Below, piece after piece: positions 43,701 to 54,400 of a stretch of 64,000 nucleotides of DNA. Position numbers and translations under genes: made by a program. The stretch covers positions 8,409,501-8,473,500 of the forward strand of contig NZ_JALRMO010000001.1 in NCBI RefSeq assembly GCF_023276405.1, read 5' to 3'. The notes below the pieces were generated by a model. The model worked only from the letters and a program-made list of their open reading frames with translations, was not told the DNA's origin and searched no databases. Origin of the DNA: Paenibacillus hamazuiensis (GTDB lineage Bacteria; Bacillota; Bacilli; Paenibacillales; NBRC-103111). Numbering within the stretch: position 1 is the first letter of the stretch; every line of letters starts with the position of its first letter.

Positions 43701-46700
43701 AGAAAGACAAAGGCGCCGGAGACAAAGGCGCAGGCGGCAAGGAGGAGCCGGAAGGTCCCGACAAGCCGAGCGGCAAGATCCATATCGTTCACTACGTGCA
43801 GCCCGTCGAAGGGGTCTCGAACGAGTACGGCATCGAATTCGCGGCGCAGTTGAAAAACATGATGGAGATCGAAGCGGAGCTGAGCTTCAAAAAGGTGGCA
43901 GACGGCCGAATTTTACCCGACGTGGTCGCTTTCGGCACTACGCTTCCCAAGCCGGGAGTGCTGATTACCGGGGCTACATACTTAACGGCGATTCGCGGAG
44001 CCGTTCGTGAGCTGGCCGATACGATCGCCGGCGGAACCGACGACGATCCGTTCCCGCTTACGCTGGAAGCCGGCGTCAGCTTGCGGTTCGGCGTCGCGCC
44101 TGCATACCATTTCGGCGACATCGACCTGACCTTGAAGCGGACTGGAATCGCGATCGAAGGGAAGATGGATTTTTCTCCGAAGGCCGAGCCTAAGGAGAAG
44201 GAATTGGTTCCGATGCTGACAGAGGCGCTTTTGGAAGCCCAGTGGGTAACGCCGTGGTTCGTTCGTCTGAAGGCGGAGGTAGACATAGGCGGCTGGGATG
44301 TCGTGGTAGGCAAGGCCGGCATCTTTGTAGGGCAAAATCTCGAAAAACACCGCATCGATTTCGAAGGATATATCGGAGCCAAGGTGCAAATTCCGGGAGA
44401 CGTGCCCGTCGTCGGCGGCTTGCCGCTGGCCAGCGTATTTTTCGGACTGAATAACGACAAGGTTTGGGGCAGCGTCGGGTATTTATTTTTATCGATCGGC
44501 ATCACGTATTATTGGGGCGGCGGGGTCGAGTTCGGCACCTCCAGCGAAGAGCTGCCCGAAGGATTCACCCACCTGCTCATTGAAGATCCGCAGCACGGCC
44601 CGCGTCTGATGGTCATCGGACAGGGGATGAAGACGCTCGCCACCTCGTGGGTGGAGGAGGAGAAGGAAACCCACGAGATCGTGTACCGGGACGTGGCTCC
44701 GGGCGTCAAGGTGCTGGACAACGGAACGATGAACATCGGCATCGGCGGCATTACGGTGAAAAACAGCGGACGGATACATGAAATCCCGATGGGCGAAGTT
44801 ACCGGAAATGCCATGATCGAAGTGGAGTATACCGATCAGGAAATGCCGAACATTACGCTTAAAGACGGCGCCGGAAAGCTTTATCCGATCGTCATTGACA
44901 ATACGAACACGAATCCGGAGGCGACCGCTTACACGCAGTATATCTCTGCGGCAACATCAAGCGACAAGGTCGACCACAGGAAATTGTATATCGCGATTCC
45001 GCAGGATCGGGCTGCAAATGGAGGCACTTGGACGTTGACGTCCGAATCGGCTGTCGATACGCGTCTGCTCAACATTCCGACCGTACCGCAGCTGAAGCAG
45101 GTGAATCTGACCAAGAGCGGCACGGATGCAAACACGTTTACGGCAAGCTGGGCCGTCGCCAATGCGCGCGAAGGGGATACCGTCAGCTTGTATTTGACCA
45201 AGGATGCCGTGACGGCCAACCAAACTGCGCTTCCGGGCGGGAAGTCCGTGCTGAATCCGGGCGACCCGGGCATGCTGATTGCCAAGGATGTGCCGGTGGC
45301 AAGAAACGGCGGCGTCAACGGGAATATGACGAGCGGCAGCCAGATCATAGATGCAGCCAAGGTTGAAATGCTGGGAGGCGAGGAAGATATTCGCGGCCTG
45401 CTGCAGCAGGGCAGCTACTACTTGCGCGCCGAACTCAAATCGGAAGCCACCTATGGCACGAAAACCTCGGAGGAGAAGTTTGACATCGTCGATCCGCTCG
45501 CTCCGCAGGAGGTCAGCGAAGTTGAGATCGAGCCGGCGGGCAACGGATACTTCTCGTTATCGTTCAAACCGGCGCTGAAGAAAGACAGCCTGAAGGGCTA
45601 TGAGCACAGCTACGTCATCAACGCCATGCAGGAGCAAGCCGGCGGGCTGGTCGCTTATCCGAATTTCGGCGAGCTCATGTTTACGGAAAAAGAGCTGGCC
45701 GGCCACTGGAATCCGGCGAACGGCAAATACGAAGGCATTCTGATCGGCGGCTGGACGGCAACGACAATGACCAACGAGGTGAACCAGAAGAGCCTTGACG
45801 GCGCGGCGCCGGATCCGGGCAAGGTGAAATATACCGGCTTGCAGACGGGGCAGGAGTATGTCATCGGCGTCTCCGCCGTCGTCAAGCCGGACAAAGATGC
45901 GGATAAAAATGAGAACTACCATTATGCCGCCCGAACGGACAGCGTGAAGAAGCAGCTTCCGATACCGGCGAAGCCGAATTTGGAGACGGCCGCCGGCGCT
46001 GCGGCAACGCCGAAAATCGACAAGCTGACGAACAATACGGCGCAGCAAAGCGTCGAGCTGTTCTCCGATCAGCCGAATGTCGAGGTGGAGGCCATTTATG
46101 ACGGCAGGTCGGTCGGGAAGATCAGCCTGCAAAATGAAGGAAGCGGCAGCCATGGCGTGCTGCAGCTCGAACCGTTCGCGACGGACGGCACATATGCGAT
46201 CGAGCTCGTAGCGAGAAATACGAAAACCAAAGACCACAAGGTCAAGATGCTTTACCTTACCGTAGATACGATCAAGCCGATCTTGTATCTCGATGAGCCG
46301 ATGACCGGCGCCCGCACGAGCGGAGGCAAAATAAAGGTTTCCGGCCGCACCTCGAGCGATGCGCAGATCAAGGTGATCGAAAACGGGAACGAAACCGTCC
46401 TGAGCCGCGAAGAGAACGGACATTTCTCGCAGGAGATTGCCGTAACGTCGGCCGACCCGACGGTGGAGCTGACGTTCGAGGCCCGCGACGGCGCGGGCAA
46501 CGGAAATACGGCCAAGGTGATGATCACGAACGACCGGTTCAACGTGCCGGCGGGGCTCGTGATCAAGAAGCTGCCGGTGCTGAAGCCCGGCGACGGTTAT
46601 ACGATGCAGCCGTATTTGCTGCTGTCGGACGGCAAGGATGCGAAAGGGAAGCCGAAGTTCAAAGAAGTCGCCGTTCCTTCCGAACAAATCAGCTATTCCG

Positions 46701-48382
46701 TCCTGTCGGGAGATGCGGTCGAGCTGGCCGAAGGCGGAAAGGTGACGGCGAAAGCAACCGGAGCAAGCCTTCTTCAAGCGAGCTACCGCGTGTCTGAAGG
46801 CGTTACTCTGGAGGCGATGGCGGCCGCTTCGGTGGAGGTTCCCGAGCCGACGCAAATGGGAAGCATCGCGGCTTCCACCGTCACCGTTTCGGGGAGCAGC
46901 ACCAAGACGCGGGTGACGGTGAGCGATGCCGGAGAGACGCTGGGCTACCAGCTCGTCTATAAAGTGTTCTCATCTTATGCCGGCGCGGAGCTTCCGACGT
47001 TTAATCAGGATCTCAGCGGCTGGAGCTTCCTGCCTGAGGACGGGATCATTTCGGCCGGCTACGGCAATGCGGTCGTAGTGGCGAAAAGAAAATCGTCCAC
47101 CAAGCTGGCCGTGGCAACCAGCGGCAAGCTTACCGCCAACATATGGCGGGCAATGGGAGGCAGCCTCGGTGGCGGAGGCGGTCCCGGCGGAGGCGGCGGC
47201 TTTGGGGGCGGCACCCAGGCGGCGGACCTGACCACCAACGGGCAGACGATCAACGCGGAAAGAAACAACGACATCATCTCAGCCCATCTGACGGCTCAAG
47301 ACGTCAACTTGACGGGGACCGCAGACATCGTGATCGCTTCGCAGGACAAAACGGCCAAGGGCTACACGCTGCGTTTGGATAAAGTCATCGCCGAACAGGC
47401 TGCCGCACGGCAGAAAAACATCGTCATCGATTTGCCTATGGCCAAGCTGACGCTGCCGCCTTACCTGCTCGCGGGCATTAAGCAGGATCTGGAATTGGAT
47501 ATCAGGTACAACGAAGCGGATACTTTGGCCGCGTGGGGGCAAATAGCGGCGGATACGGGCGCTTCCCTGCTTGCGGCGGATCAGGGCGTTTCCATCAAAA
47601 CCAATATTCCCGAGGACATCTGGAACCGTTACGTTTCCGCCCAAATTCCGGTACCGGATACGGTCCGCGCGGAAGACATTACGGCCGTCGTGCTGAAAGG
47701 GGCGGACGGACGATGGACGACGCTGCCGTGGAGGCTCGTACAGCCGGAAGGCGGGGCTTATGCCGACGTTTTGCTGAGCGGAGAGGGAAGTCTGGTCTTT
47801 ATGCGGAATGCCAAAACGTTCGCCGACGTGGAGGATGATTTCTGGGGTAAGGAAAACATTCGTCAAGCGGCCGCCAAAATGCTGGTGCAGGGCAAAGATG
47901 CCGATAGGTTCGAGCCGGAAAGCAACATTACCCGGGCCGAATATCCGACATTGCTGCTCCGGGTTGCGGGCATGATGAACAAAAATGCGGAAGCTGCATA
48001 TACGGACGTCAAGGAAACCGACTGGTACAGCCGAAGCGTGGCGATCGCGTCGCGCATGGGCATCGCGAACGGCCTGGCGGACGGCAGCTTTGCACCGCAG
48101 GCCACGATATCGCGGATCGAAGCGATGACGATGGCGGGCAGGCTGCTCAAAGCGACCGGGCGCGTCGCCGATCTGACGGAGGAGGAAGCCTCCAAGGTGC
48201 TCAGCGCGTTTGCGGACGGCCAGGCGGTTCCGGACTGGGCCCGCATCCCTGCGGCGCTTTGCATCAAGAACGGAATCATCGAAGGCGACGGCAGCAATGT
48301 GAATCCGACGGACGCTTTGACGCGGGCGCAGGCTGCGGCCATTACGAACAGATTGGATTCGTGGATCATCGGCAATCAGTGA
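40715..48382 (+). CDS. Giant SLH-anchored surface protein (2555 residues)
   Basis: Signal peptide MKLIKKTLVSLLALIFILSANTQAALIFA. Long N-terminal beta-rich part (about 30-1300) with the motif-poor block VRYEVVNHSGAQVQLGTRVLLDT, a charged linker near 1000 (GGEEKDKGAGDKGAGGKEEP), fibronectin/Ig-like repeats (about 1450-2100, e.g. EVSEVEIEPAGNGYFSLSF), a Gly-rich linker near 2150, and three SLH domains at the end (FADVEDDFWGKENIRQAA, YTDVKETDWYSRSVAIASRMG, FADGQAVPDWARIPAALCIKNG). SLH domains bind pyruvylated wall polymers, so it is fixed to the cell wall. TTG start at 40715 with AGGAGG upstream. Function unknown. Confidence 0.88.
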   Translation: MKLIKKTLVSLLALIFILSANTQAALIFAAELNAPKVTVLQNDFIKITVDNNTGRFGIRTVEGQPIRKKDQNVDLMFRGDDPETSFTTFRIDGTDYIFGNPYKFAVDFFSEITPPRIVQNANGTRQIETVWKIKGVEIKQILMLYSDPSDKKNAGNVNVRYEVVNHSGAQVQLGTRVLLDTMVAGNDGPQFQIGTAYKVPLMVERKLVHNPEDDPGISEEDRPLHKLPPYWVMRDKLDLTNPLATNVIAYGFNNFAEQNINIVDEMIVGHWNGLANTKWDYTPNGNLDFTRDTNDYGTADSAVAFYWQPKPLASEAMQSFETVYGLGEIVEPDKVFSIRFLDTPQQLATLSDNSSYENEGIFDLNAEVENLAMFNMQHSQIDVSLSLESGLSFVKLDEQGRIVRDANGKALTEAFRSKKLEFKKSATPEEAAQGIIPKYKPGDTITASFKVQAKGRPWPTTKQYMLTASSPETEAKIGGEADEGIKAQYESNKANFILLPPIGQAVPTYSYAVSPKETFSSDVKYVTVNLTNIDAYNTGNETTEPNFDLYFKEKVSGKRYKVPVKSSVILQPTDDGFSGDMRITYRGGDEVDGKGDVVQAGLGPELPLGEYQVEVDYKGDTGGDAEIAAMYDIATPQTFAVTDNETTRIREANIIAVYKQYVDLSHVTPSVSGKLLEEINSAFPGEPFKAGTDLFSAVTAFKMAKTFFGTASKALDPEFDLAEFLDDESLKEVPAYQYELFESEEEMDEFFEDEDKEKLVDIRGMVKQVGKGTDQQVVVDTKTEPAIINGAVAYKGKDMVFARGKLDIFGAKQKVNGYDSMPFFDTLFVKGDGTLSVASSGFVFHKGEWTLDFFNGFEKTLGEGYTIKQAEYPEKKDNEEDDSLNGSLRWAAGALGDRLNPLRQLMIQLVYFNKHSLFAVPNFTFSGFGISFNDFVLREGGVSFGGTISMKIVQAEINNVVFNDKGFVGIEAALNFDLNEELGLLEPDKKKDGGEEKDKGAGDKGAGGKEEPEGPDKPSGKIHIVHYVQPVEGVSNEYGIEFAAQLKNMMEIEAELSFKKVADGRILPDVVAFGTTLPKPGVLITGATYLTAIRGAVRELADTIAGGTDDDPFPLTLEAGVSLRFGVAPAYHFGDIDLTLKRTGIAIEGKMDFSPKAEPKEKELVPMLTEALLEAQWVTPWFVRLKAEVDIGGWDVVVGKAGIFVGQNLEKHRIDFEGYIGAKVQIPGDVPVVGGLPLASVFFGLNNDKVWGSVGYLFLSIGITYYWGGGVEFGTSSEELPEGFTHLLIEDPQHGPRLMVIGQGMKTLATSWVEEEKETHEIVYRDVAPGVKVLDNGTMNIGIGGITVKNSGRIHEIPMGEVTGNAMIEVEYTDQEMPNITLKDGAGKLYPIVIDNTNTNPEATAYTQYISAATSSDKVDHRKLYIAIPQDRAANGGTWTLTSESAVDTRLLNIPTVPQLKQVNLTKSGTDANTFTASWAVANAREGDTVSLYLTKDAVTANQTALPGGKSVLNPGDPGMLIAKDVPVARNGGVNGNMTSGSQIIDAAKVEMLGGEEDIRGLLQQGSYYLRAELKSEATYGTKTSEEKFDIVDPLAPQEVSEVEIEPAGNGYFSLSFKPALKKDSLKGYEHSYVINAMQEQAGGLVAYPNFGELMFTEKELAGHWNPANGKYEGILIGGWTATTMTNEVNQKSLDGAAPDPGKVKYTGLQTGQEYVIGVSAVVKPDKDADKNENYHYAARTDSVKKQLPIPAKPNLETAAGAAATPKIDKLTNNTAQQSVELFSDQPNVEVEAIYDGRSVGKISLQNEGSGSHGVLQLEPFATDGTYAIELVARNTKTKDHKVKMLYLTVDTIKPILYLDEPMTGARTSGGKIKVSGRTSSDAQIKVIENGNETVLSREENGHFSQEIAVTSADPTVELTFEARDGAGNGNTAKVMITNDRFNVPAGLVIKKLPVLKPGDGYTMQPYLLLSDGKDAKGKPKFKEVAVPSEQISYSVLSGDAVELAEGGKVTAKATGASLLQASYRVSEGVTLEAMAAASVEVPEPTQMGSIAASTVTVSGSSTKTRVTVSDAGETLGYQLVYKVFSSYAGAELPTFNQDLSGWSFLPEDGIISAGYGNAVVVAKRKSSTKLAVATSGKLTANIWRAMGGSLGGGGGPGGGGGFGGGTQAADLTTNGQTINAERNNDIISAHLTAQDVNLTGTADIVIASQDKTAKGYTLRLDKVIAEQAAARQKNIVIDLPMAKLTLPPYLLAGIKQDLELDIRYNEADTLAAWGQIAADTGASLLAADQGVSIKTNIPEDIWNRYVSAQIPVPDTVRAEDITAVVLKGADGRWTTLPWRLVQPEGGAYADVLLSGEGSLVFMRNAKTFADVEDDFWGKENIRQAAAKMLVQGKDADRFEPESNITRAEYPTLLLRVAGMMNKNAEAAYTDVKETDWYSRSVAIASRMGIANGLADGSFAPQATISRIEAMTMAGRLLKATGRVADLTEEEASKVLSAFADGQAVPDWARIPAALCIKNGIIEGDGSNVNPTDALTRAQAAAITNRLDSWIIGNQ

Positions 48383-48388
48383 TGAAAC

Positions 48389-48424
48389 GGTACCGGCACG
48401 ATTCTTCGGATGAGTGCCGGTACC
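48389..48424 (+). other. Perfect 11-bp intercistronic hairpin between surface-protein genes 2 and 3
   Basis: GGTACCGGCAC (48389-48399) and GTGCCGGTACC (48414-48424) around a 14-nt loop, 7 nt after the stop, without a U-run. Likely processing or stability element, possibly partial attenuation of the 10-kb downstream gene. Confidence 0.6.
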
Positions 48425-48465
48425 TGATCTGTAAGCGGATTTTATCAAATTGAGGCGGTGTGGAA

Positions 48466-51400
48466 ATGACGGTAAGGCAAAAATCAATCCGCGGGATTGT
48501 ATGTGCCGTTTTGTTGATGGCGATATTTGCATGCGCAGGGGCGTTTCTGGCCGATGCAAGCGGGGAGCGTTGGTCGGACCATGCGGATACCGGCTGGTAC
48601 AATCCGGTCTATACGACGTTTACGATCGATACGCCGGCGAAGCTGGCCGGCGTAGCCAAGCTGGTCAATGACGGCGTCAGCCCGGGAGGGGCCTCAGTTA
48701 ACGGGTTCAGCGGCAAAATCCTCGAGATCGACCGCGACCTGGACTTGTCGGCGTACGAATGGGTGCCTATCGGAACGGGGGCCAAGCCGTTCAAAGGAAC
48801 TCTTATTGCTGCGGGCGGAAAAGTCAAGGACATTAGCGGCATGACATTGACGGACAACTTGACTTATGCCGGCTTTATCGGATACATGGATGGAGCGACG
48901 GTCGGCGGATTCAAGTTTACGGACACAGGAAGCATCAGCATGTCTTCCGTAACTCAGGACGTTTATGTGGGTGCGGCCGTCGGCTTGATGGCGAACAACA
49001 GCATCTTGTACGATATTACGAACAACGTGTCCATCTCGGTCGATTCGGTCACGAAAGTGACCTATGCCGGCGGCATCGTCGGCCGGGCGGAAGGCATCGT
49101 TTCCAACCTGGTCAATAACGGCGCGGTTGCCGCTTACGGCGGAGACGTTTATGCCGGCGGCATCACCGGCGCCGTGGACAGAAACGGGCTTAAGCTTAAG
49201 AAAATGTGGAATTACGGCGCAGTCAGCGCCGCCAGCAAGGCGGGCAAGAATGTTTATGCCGGCGGGATTGCCGGCCATTCTTCGACCTCCATCAAAATGG
49301 ACGAAGAAAGTACGGCGATTTTGAATGCAGGCGCCGTTACGGCGTCAAACGGTTTAAACAACTACGCCGGCGGCATTTTAGGCAAAGTGAGCGGGGAAGT
49401 GACCTTCTCTGCGAATACGACAAACAGCGGTGCGGTCAATGTGGGAGCTCCCTCTGCACGCGGTTCGTATGCAGGAGGATTGACCGGCCGGTTGGATACG
49501 GCCGGATCGATGACGTTGGATTTTCCTTTTGCCGCCGGTACCGGCGCAGTGGCGAATAACGGCGGATCGAACGTGTACACGGGAGCCATTGCCGGTTATG
49601 TCGAAGGCTCCTTAACCTGGACGAGAAGCTTTACCAACAACGCGGGCATTACCGCGTCGGGCAAAGACCACGTCTACACCGGAGGCCTTGTCGGGTACAT
49701 TTCAGGAAATGTACAATTTTCCAATATTGCCAAAAATAAGGGTGATCTTCAGATTTCGGGAGGAGGCCAATCGGGGCAACCGGATGAAGCTTATACCGGC
49801 GGTCTTGTCGGCTATGCCGCCGGCCGGGTCATATTCGAAAGCACGGCCGCTTCGGCCTATGAAAACAGCGGATCTATCACCGTAAGCGCAGGCACGGGCG
49901 TATATACGGGAGGGATCGTTTCCAACCGGGGTTACGCCCAATCGGACGGAAAAGCCAGCGAAAATGTCTCGAGTACGGGCAATATCAAGGTTACCGGCAA
50001 AACCAAAATCCAGACCGGCGGATATGTAGGTTCCCTGCCTGCGGACAGCGCGGATAAAACGCTCAGGAAAGCGGTGTTTGCAGGCGATATTACCGTCGCA
50101 GCGGCATCGTCCGGCGCGGACAATGCCGTCAGCACCGGCGGCATCGTCGGCTATTCGGCCGGAGCAGCGATCGATTCCGCCGAATTCCATGGGACGATCA
50201 CAGCGGCGGGCGGAACGGGTACGTTCACCGGCGGCATCGCGGGCTACGTGGACGGAGGTTCGGTGACAGGCGCGACCGTAAGTAAAACGCCTCCGCAATA
50301 CGCGGCGATAACGTCCGACGGAAGCAGCGGAGGCGTGGCCGGTTATTTGAAAGGGACTGCGGCTACGGCTACGGTTGAGTATATAACGTTTACCGTGACA
50401 TCGGCGGACGGCTTCGCCGGCGGGGTAGCCGGTACGGCTCAGGGGACCATTTCCAATGCAACTATCGGGCACGCAACTTCAAAAACAAGCGACAGCGTAA
50501 AGTTTGCCGGAGGAGGCGGAATCGACCGGGTGACGGCCGGCGGCATCGTGGGGCATAATGACGGGCCTCTTACGCTTGCAAGCGGCAGTGTCGCGAAGAT
50601 CGGCTTGCTCAGCGAAACCGGAAGAACCGGTTACAACCTGGGTGCCGTTGCCGGATCCTTGATGTCCGACGCCAAAGTCGGAACCGCCGGATCGCCGGTA
50701 AAGGTTAATGATCTGGTGATCGACATTAAGGCGGATAACAGCAGTGTGGGCGGGGCTATCGGCATAAACCGCTCCCCGCAGATTTTCTTGAACGTAGAGG
50801 GCCTGACCGTCACCATTCCCGCTTCCGGGGTGAGCTTCGGCGGTGCGGCAGGCGTGCAGAACGCTGCAGCGGGGACCGAGGCGGCCGATGGATTTATGAT
50901 TGCGGTAAATAATGTAACATTGACGGCGCAAGGAAATAACCCGCAGATCGGCGGGATCGCCGGCAAGAGCACCGGCGTAATTGCAGGAGCCAAGGCGATA
51001 AATCATCAGCTTAGCGCGAGCGGGGTCGGAGCCGAGATCGGCGGGATCGTCGGACGTTCCGAAGCGCCCGACGGCAGCGCTTCGCCTGCCGTGGTCAAGG
51101 ACGTATGGGTCCATGCCGGGGAAAATGTGCTGATCGGCGCAAGCGGTCAGAATTCGACTGTCGGCGGGATCGCCGGGTATGCGAAAAATACCGAAATCCA
51201 AAATCCTCAAATCGAAGCGGTGCTTCCCGACTACGCGACGCTGAACGTCGCCGGTGCCGGATCGGCTGCAGGCGGCATCGCCGGCAAGACGGACAACGGC
51301 AAAATCATCGGGGATGCCCAGAAGATCAACGCCGACAACCTGATCGTTTCCGGCACAGCCGACGCCTCCTCTTCCTATATCGGGGGGATTGTAGGCTACG

Positions 51401-54400
51401 GCAGCAAGACCCGGGTGGAGAAAGTGTTTTCCGGCGCCGTCAATCTGATCGCGAACGGTCCGAGTTCGACGGTGGGCGGCATGGCGGGATATAACCTGGG
51501 CACCGATACGGCCGTGATTATAAACAATAATACGGATGCCTTGAGCATCAAGGTGGGTCCAAACGCCGTTTCCTCCACGGCGGGCGGAGTGGTCGGACTG
51601 AACGACAAACGGGCCGGCGAGCCGGGCCCCGCGCCGGACAAGGAGATCAGCACGATCCAAAACAGCCGCATCGTCGGGACGATCTCGTCCGGCGCGCGCG
51701 CTTCCGTAACGGGAGGATTGGTTGGCAGCAACAGAAGTCTGATTGCCAACGGGAGCATTTCCGATAAAATCTCGGTCGTTTCCAAAGGGGAAGCCGGCAT
51801 TGCAGGCGGGTTGGCCGGCCTTAACGAGGAAAGCGGGACGCTCTACTACACGTACTCCAACGCAAGCCTGACCATTGAAGGGCAGGATACGCTTGCCGGA
51901 GGATTGGTGGGCGAAAACAAAGGCCGCGTCCTGACCTCCTATGTGGATATCGATATTACGGGCAATGCGTACGGCACCGAAAACGGCTCCGTTTACTTGG
52001 GCGGGCTTGTCGGACGGAACAGCGGGACGATCGATAAATCGTATTCGGTATCGAAAGTGACTGCGAACGGCAGTTATACGAATGTAGGCGGCCTTGTCGG
52101 CGATCATGCGGCAGGCAGCATCACCAATTCGTATGCGGCCAAAGAGGTCGTTGCGAATGCCGATCATTCCTACGCCGGGGGCTTGCTCGGCCGAATTACG
52201 AACGGCACCGTGACGACCGCCTACTCGGCGGGACGGGTGTCGGCGGCAAGCGGCGCATTGGCCGGAGGTTTCGCCGGGCGTTATGACAGCGAAAGCAAGG
52301 AATTGCTGTATAAGTCGTATTATGTCAAGGACATTGACAACGACATTAACGGAGATTTGCCGGATTTTGCCGACGGGAATATGATCTGGCTTAATGTGCA
52401 CGCGCGGCTTAGCACGATTCTTTCGGCAACGCTGCAGGACAGAAGTTATTTCCCCGGCTTGTCCGGCTGGGACTTCAGTTCGACCTGGAGATACGGATCG
52501 CTTGACGCTGCGTACAAATATCCCGAATTAATCCGTACGGCCAATACCGGCGGGGGATCGGGAGGCAGCGACGATATCAATGCGAGCATCAGCTGGTATA
52601 TGAAGGACCAGGGGGCGCTGAGCTTCGAGCTGAGAAGCGAAGCGGAGCTCGCCGGGCTTGCCGCCATCGTGAACGGCACGATGTCAGGCGTACCCAAGTT
52701 CGATTTTGCGGGCAGAACCGTCAAGGTGAAAAATTCGATCCACATTCAATCGAAAATGTGGGTGCCGATCGGCTTTAGCGAAGACAGCCCTTTTCAAGGA
52801 ACGTTCAACGGAAACGGCCAGCTGATCGACGGGCTTAGCGTTCTGCCCAATTACCGGTATTCCGGCTTGTTCGGAGTTGTCGGCGGGCAGGGCAAGATTA
52901 TGAACGTCAAGCTGGAGCCTCTGTCCGTGGCAGGCCAGGGAGTAACCGGAGCGCTGGCCGGATGGAATCAAGGCGGTGTGTCCAATGTCGATATCAAGCT
53001 GCTCGGCGCTGCGAAAATTAGCGGGACGACCGTCGGCGGCGCGATCGGCAAAAACACGGGGACTTTGGCGGCGATGACCGTCGGCCTGGACGGCGCCAGC
53101 CGGGTGGAAGGCACGGGAACAAATCCGGTTGTCGGCGGATTCGTCGGCGAAAATACGTTTGCGTTAAATCCGGACGTCATCAAATTGAGCACTGTGGACG
53201 GCAGCGCAGGAAGCTCCCAGAGCAACGCGACGATCGGAGGGATCGTCGGGAAGCAAACCGGAGACGTCACCGGCATGAGTATGACCGTTTCGGCGGGATA
53301 CCGCCTCTCGTCGTCAGGGGCAAGCAGCGTTTTGGGCGGACTCGTCGGCCAGCACCTGTCGGGAAAAGCGGAAAACATTACGCTCGCCTTTACGGACGGC
53401 GCGATGCAGACGACCGGTCCGGACTCGACGCTGGGCGGCGTGATCGGACAGTCGAACGCCGACAGCCCAATCCGCAACGTGACGGTAACCGCCGCGGCGG
53501 GCGGCAGGCAGCTGACAGGCAACGGCATCGTCGGCGGCATCGTCGGCCTCAAGACGGGCAAAGGGAACAACACGTTTGACCTGGACAATGTAAAGGTTGA
53601 AAACCTCGCAATCGCCGCGGCGGACGGAAGTCCGCAGGCATTTCTCGGCGGTATCGCCGGGAAGCTTGGCGGGACCGCGGTGCGGCAGGCTGCGGCAAGC
53701 GGCGCGGTGAAGGCAAACGGTGGCCGAATCGCAGCCGGAGGTATTGCGGGCCAGGCGGACGATTCCATTATCTATATGGCCGACGCGAAGACGGATATCG
53801 ATGTCGTTTCGGCAGCGGGCGAAGCCGCCGCCGGTGGGATCGCCGGGATCCTGTCGTCCGCGGATATGAACAAAAGCTTCGATTTTGGCAAGCCGGTGCC
53901 TTTCTATCACGGTATTTATAATGCTTCCGTTTCCGCGAAAGGAATCAAAGCGGCTTCCGTAGATAATGAAGCGGACCTGTACGCGGGCGGGATCGCCGGC
54001 AAAAACATGTCAGCTTCCATTTATTTGTCCGCATCGTCTACCGGAATTGCCGTCAGCGGCGGCAGCACGGCGACGGTCGGAGGCATTGCCGGCTACAGCA
54101 GCGGCGTCATCGTCAGCGCGACGGTTCATAGCGGGATCGGCGCGGATTCCAGCCGCGTTTATCACGTGGGCGGCGTCGTCGGCCAGGCCGCAGGCGGGGA
54201 AATTCATTATTCGAACGCGGTTTCCGTCGCGGGACAGAAGATCGCCGTCGGCAGCGCCGTCACGAAGCCGGGAATGACGCCGGCCACTCATGCCGGCGGT
54301 TTCGCAGGAACGGGCGACAATACGAGAATCACCCATTCGTTTGCCGATATCCCGCTTGAGATCGTCTGCGACAACCAAGACAACACCCTTTATGCCGGCG

